From the NCBI GenBank assembly GCA_964524835.1, contig CAZGEG010000004.1, positions 1-64,000 on the forward strand: DNA of 64,000 bases. Reading direction: 5' to 3'. The notes below the pieces were generated by a model. The model was not told where the DNA came from, made no database searches, and worked only from the letters and a program-made list of their open reading frames with translations. The stretch is from JACRCG01 sp964524835 (GTDB lineage: Bacteria; Desulfobacterota; Desulfuromonadia; Geobacterales; Pseudopelobacteraceae). Shown here one piece after another: positions 63,536 through 64,000 of the stretch (the stretch's first letter is position 1; every line of letters begins with the position of its first letter). The translations under genes were made by a program, and so were the position numbers.

Positions 63536-63622
63536 AAAACACCTCGTAGAGAAAACTTGTAATCGTCATATTACCAAAGTTATACTGTGCACGCGAGGAC
63601 ATTGTCAGCGGGGGTTTTCGGC

Positions 63623-63904
63623 ATGATATTCAAAAAACACATTTTGAGTAAGATACTTTCAAACGGCCTGAAAGCGGACTTCTCTCTGGTTAAGGAGGAG
63701 AATTCTTTTCAAGCCGCATTATATGTGGATGGCCGCCGGATTCCCGGACCGTTTCTTCCCATGCCCCTTGATCCTGCCAAGGGAGACCTAACCCATTGGA
63801 TGGGTAACCGGCCCAGCGTTGGCTTGACAACAGAAGAAGCGGATAAGATCATCAGGGAAGTGAACCTGGAAAACAGTGTGCTCGAACACCGCAGGCAACT
63901 GTGA
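63623..63904 (+). CDS. Hypothetical 93-aa protein
   Basis: This 93-aa soluble protein has no motif I recognise. It includes FSLVKEENSFQAALYVDGRRIPGPFLPMPL, a beta-strand-like centre, and an acidic-basic helical end (TTEEADKIIREVNLENSVLEHR). I chose the ATG at 63623. The frame opens at 63587 with no better start. GGGGG lies about 10 bases upstream. It is divergent from the MoxR operon and followed 20 bases later by a strong terminator, so it is likely a single-gene unit. Confidence 0.7.
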   Translation: MIFKKHILSKILSNGLKADFSLVKEENSFQAALYVDGRRIPGPFLPMPLDPAKGDLTHWMGNRPSVGLTTEEADKIIREVNLENSVLEHRRQL

Positions 63905-63923
63905 ACCGGTAAATGCCTGACCC

Positions 63924-63974
63924 AAAAAAAGTTCGACCCCCGGAAAGCGATCCACGGGGGCCGAACTTTTTTTT
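63924..63974 (+). terminator. Strong intrinsic terminator
   Basis: A near-perfect ~19-bp inverted repeat (AAAAAAAGTTCG...CGGGGGCCGAACTTTTTTTT) has an 8-base T-run on the plus strand and a 7-base one on the minus strand. It follows the last gene of the window and can work in both directions. Confidence 0.9.
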
Positions 63975-64000
63975 GTATGTTCCGCTGTTCAGCCGATTGC

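Noticed and set aside
1..64000. CRISPR array, rRNA operon, insertion sequence
   Set aside because: No regularly spaced repeats, rRNA-like sequence or transposase was seen.

Overview
The window looks like chromosome of a Geobacter-type bacterium (Geobacterales, Desulfuromonadota). The evidence is the order pilB-pilT-pilC-pilS, a class I iron-sulfur fumarase, a single long Rel, NtrYX next to CtpA, and moderate-to-high G+C with dense minus-strand operons. The assignment rests on gene content and synteny recalled from memory, not on a database search.

Layout. 1-267: tRNA-Val with promoter and terminator. 268-15000 (minus strand): a long run of overlapping genes, transcribed recG-ribF-flippase-like-DUF2723-aroE-pilB-pilT-pilC-pilS-FtsX-type permease-membrane protein. 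pilS is not followed by pilR. 15154-16190: mazG and an AT-rich spacer with an inverted pair of perfect DnaA boxes. 16190-20399: ogt, murJ, thrC, and a DUF218 protein. 20418-20792: rpmB with its own promoter, a repeat element and a terminator. 20805-24301: gmk-rpoZ-rel-ridA.

24302-35300 is an accessory island, visibly richer in A+T than its flanks, inserted between gmk and yicC, which are usually neighbours. It carries six genes overlapping by 1-17 bases. In order of transcription they are: a 1142-aa multi-HTH protein combining RNA polymerase alpha-CTD-like, sigma-70 region 4-like and HARE-like segments; a phospholipase D-SF2 helicase fusion; a 56-aa protein; an SMC/DndD-like ATPase with a zinc hook; a 154-aa protein; and a radical SAM protein. 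Upstream is a HEPN/nucleotidyltransferase toxin-antitoxin-like pair with its own operator. No DNA sulfur-modification (dndA/C/E, ssp) or methyltransferase gene is present. This is the best candidate for an undescribed defence system.

35308-63974: yicC; an orphan recC; a periplasmic retropepsin-like protein; a class I fumarase whose leader carries a second copy of the rpmB-downstream hairpin repeat; a zinc-ribbon protein; paaK, proS, a lone receiver protein and ispG; trpC; ctpA-ntrX-ntrY; a plus-strand group of YaaR, TPR and TatD-radical SAM genes; vapBC; a polar amino acid ABC transporter; tRNA-His; a MoxR-DUF58-transglutaminase operon; and a small terminal gene with a strong terminator.

No rRNA, insertion sequence, CRISPR array or riboswitch was recognised. 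No stretch longer than 300 bases lacks a gene.
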